A DNA stretch of 64,000 nt from JANQJA01 sp040880285. Its GTDB lineage: Bacteria; Pseudomonadota; Gammaproteobacteria; Pseudomonadales; Azotimanducaceae. Below, one piece after another: positions 62,298-64,000 of the stretch. The stretch is taken from the NCBI GenBank assembly GCA_040880285.1, contig JBBDIT010000073.1:5276-69275 (forward strand). Reading direction: 5' to 3'. Below the pieces are notes generated by a model. That model saw only the letters and a list, made by a program, of their open reading frames with translations, was not told the DNA's origin and searched no databases. Positions within the stretch are counted from its first letter, which is position 1; each line of letters begins with the position of its first letter. The translations under genes were made by a program, and so were the position numbers.

Positions 62298-63029
62298 TTA
62301 TAAAACCTGGTTCACAATGAGCGTGCCTTCATCATCCCCGACGACGGCATTACGCAACGCTCCTGACTGTTCCATGGCAAACACTCGCACGGGCATATCG
62401 TGATCCCGGGCCAGGCAAATCGCTGTCAGGTCCATGACACCCAGCTGCTTGTCCAGGACTTCATCATAGGTAAGAGTCTCGTATCGTTCTGCCCCCGGGT
62501 CGAGCATCGGATCTGCCGTATAGACGCCGTCCACCTTGGTTGCTTTGAGGACGATATCGGCGTCAATTTCGATACCGCGCAAGCAAGCTGCTGAATCGGT
62601 TGTAAAAAAAGGATTGCCAGTACCGGCTGAGAAAATAACCACGTCGCCTTCTTCCAAATGGCGAATCGCAAGGCGTCGATCATAGTGTTCAACTACGCCA
62701 GACATCGGGATGGCAGACATCACAACGGTGTGGATATTGGCACGCTCAAGTGCATCACGCATGGCCAGTGAGTTCATGACGGTCGCCAGCATACCCATGT
62801 GATCGCCAGTTACCCGGTCGAGGCCAGCCGCGTGAAGCGCAGCACCACGAAAGAGGTTACCGCCACCGACCACAAGTCCCACCTGCACCCCGATACCCAC
62901 CAGCTGACCTATTTCGAGGGCCATCCGGTCCAGGACTTTGGGATCAATCCCAACGCCATTGATGCCCAGCGCTTCTCCGCTCAACTTGAGCAGAATGCGC
63001 CTGTACTTTGGCGTTGGTTTGTTTGGCAT
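62298..63029 (-). CDS. pyrH: Uridylate kinase
   Basis: A 243-residue amino acid-kinase-fold enzyme that phosphorylates UMP. 'RILLKLSGEALG' is the ATP loop, 'VVGGGNLFRGAAL' the UMP/GTP site and 'GTGNPFFTTDSAACLRGIE' the conserved centre. It lies 3 bases after tsf, an unusually tight junction in the rpsB-tsf-pyrH-frr order. Confidence 0.97.
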   Translation of the reverse strand: MPNKPTPKYRRILLKLSGEALGINGVGIDPKVLDRMALEIGQLVGIGVQVGLVVGGGNLFRGAALHAAGLDRVTGDHMGMLATVMNSLAMRDALERANIHTVVMSAIPMSGVVEHYDRRLAIRHLEEGDVVIFSAGTGNPFFTTDSAACLRGIEIDADIVLKATKVDGVYTADPMLDPGAERYETLTYDEVLDKQLGVMDLTAICLARDHDMPVRVFAMEQSGALRNAVVGDDEGTLIVNQVL

Positions 63030-63032
63030 AAC

Positions 63033-63887
63033 TTAACCCAGTTGTTTAGCGACTTCACTGGCAAAGTCATCGACTTCTTTCTCGATTCCTTCACCGACCT
63101 CGTAACGGACGAATGATGTCACAGATGCACCTGCTTTCTTAAGCAGGTCGCCTACTTTCACATCCCCGTCTTTCACAAATTTTTGTTCGACCAGACTGAT
63201 CTCTTCCAGAAACTTTCGAATCCGGCCATCGACCATCTTTGCTACAATCTCTTCCGGCTTGCCGCTGTCGGCTGCCTGGGCAGTATAGATTTCGCGTTCC
63301 TTCTCGAGGATATCGGCAGGTGCATCGTCAGGCGAGACAACCTGTGGTGATGTTGCTGCAATATGCATCGCGATATCACGGCCAAGTTCCGCATCCCCGC
63401 CTTCGAGGCCAAGCAGCACACCAATCTTGCCGTTGGTATGGACGTAGCTCGCTACATTGCCTTCGATTACCGTCGCGCGCCGTACGCCAATGTTTTCGCC
63501 GATCTTCTGGACCAACTCTTCCCGGAGCATTTCAAGATCGCCTGCCATTAACTTGCCGACATCCGTTTCTTTGCTGCTAAATACGAGTTCGGCCACCGCA
63601 TCGGCGAACCGCGCAAAGTTGTCGTCCCGCGCAGCAAAGTCCGTCTCACAGTTCACTTCCACCAGGATGCCGAAGCTGGCGTCGTCTGATAGCTTTTGCC
63701 GTACCACGCCTTCAGCGGCTGTTCGCCCGGCTTTCTTGGCTGCTTTCATACCACTGGACTTGCGAAGATTCTCAATGGCAAGTTCTGCGTCACCATCAGC
63801 TTCTACCAGTGCCTTTTTGCAATCCATCATGCCGAGGCCGGTTCTCTCTCTCAGCTCCTTCACCATTTGCGCGCTAATCGCCGCCAT
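63033..63887 (-). CDS. tsf: Elongation factor Ts
   Basis: A 284-residue nucleotide exchange factor for EF-Tu. 'LRERTGLGMMDCKKALVEADGD' and 'VEVNCETDFAARDDNF' are the TDF-containing motifs that displace Mg2+ from EF-Tu; the C-terminal 'YEVGEGIEKEVDDFASEV' ends the core. It is downstream of rpsB with 74 bases between them. Confidence 0.97.
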   Translation of the reverse strand: MAAISAQMVKELRERTGLGMMDCKKALVEADGDAELAIENLRKSSGMKAAKKAGRTAAEGVVRQKLSDDASFGILVEVNCETDFAARDDNFARFADAVAELVFSSKETDVGKLMAGDLEMLREELVQKIGENIGVRRATVIEGNVASYVHTNGKIGVLLGLEGGDAELGRDIAMHIAATSPQVVSPDDAPADILEKEREIYTAQAADSGKPEEIVAKMVDGRIRKFLEEISLVEQKFVKDGDVKVGDLLKKAGASVTSFVRYEVGEGIEKEVDDFASEVAKQLG

Positions 63888-63961
63888 TTTCTGTCCTCAC
63901 TTGCTCGTCGAAACGATGTCCGTTCCGACTCACGTTAAAATTTCACTCGGCTGTTATGAAT

Positions 63962-64000
63962 TTATTCCCGGGGTTTTTCCGGTTCAGCTTCTGGGGCTTT
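63962..64000 (-). CDS. rpsB: 30S ribosomal protein S2, C-terminal end (cut by window edge)
   Basis: The minus strand reads 'KAPEAEPEKPRE' followed by a stop at 63962. A Pro/Glu/Lys-rich tail and the position just upstream of tsf match the C-terminal extension of RpsB. Only 12 residues are seen, so the call rests on the conserved order rpsB-tsf-pyrH-frr. Confidence 0.7.
   Translation of the reverse strand, partial: KAPEAEPEKPRE

Overview
The window comes from a gammaproteobacterium, most likely a marine or sediment lineage known from a draft or metagenome assembly: a run of exactly 100 N bases at 23997-24096 marks a scaffold gap. The evidence for the class is the order of the right half, which follows the classic gammaproteobacterial block recX-recA-mutS-fdxA-nlpD-pcm-truD-ispF-ispD-ftsB-eno-kdsA-pyrG-tilS-dnaE-rnhB-lpxB-fabZ-lpxD-skp-bamA-rseP-dxr-cdsA-frr-pyrH-tsf-rpsB. 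No species can be named from the sequence alone.

Left region (1 to about 24 kb) is accessory and metabolic. It opens with the tail of an APC amino acid permease and a small DUF5676 membrane protein. A VapBC-type toxin-antitoxin pair follows, then a sulfotransferase gene flanked by two integron attC-like sites (1612-1667 and 2347-2399) with no integrase in view, so it looks like an orphan integron cassette. Next come a P-type cation ATPase, a glutathione S-transferase, a CBM9-like/DUF5916 outer-membrane protein, an operon of rubrerythrin, an HdrB/GlpC-like Fe-S protein and DUF3501, a D-amino-acid aminotransferase followed by the stump of a DUF2845 gene, a 52-residue unannotated small protein, a single-chain biotin-dependent acyl-CoA carboxylase, an SMP-30 lactonase, an aldehyde dehydrogenase, a DsbA-family isomerase, a P-loop kinase-like protein, a small beta-rich protein and the sodium-pumping oxaloacetate decarboxylase genes oadG-oadA-oadB.

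Middle region (23.8 to 26.4 kb) carries tRNA-Arg(ACG), the assembly gap, a structured 144-bp repeat unit containing the first 18 bases of tRNA-Ser, the intact tRNA-Ser(GCT), and a PaaX-family regulator with a fatty acid desaturase.

Right region (26.3 to 64 kb) is housekeeping: csrA, lysC, alaS, a COG1033 RND exporter, recX and recA on the minus strand, mutS and fdxA on the plus strand, then a long minus-strand series from rpsB (partial, at the right edge) down to nlpD. This series couples translation (rpsB, tsf, frr), UMP and CTP synthesis (pyrH, pyrG), isoprenoid synthesis (dxr, ispD, ispF), phospholipid and lipid A synthesis (cdsA, lpxD, fabZ, lpxB, kdsA), outer-membrane assembly (bamA, skp, rseP) and replication (dnaE, rnhB). 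Several genes expected in this block are absent from their usual places: uppS, lpxA, accA, surE, rpoS and cinA/pncC. A DUF368 (PopT-type) undecaprenyl-phosphate translocase gene lies between pcm and nlpD. The main candidates for new biology are the orphan attC cassette, the tRNA-Ser-derived hairpin repeat at the gap, the rubrerythrin/Fe-S/DUF3501 operon, and the gene losses from the conserved block.
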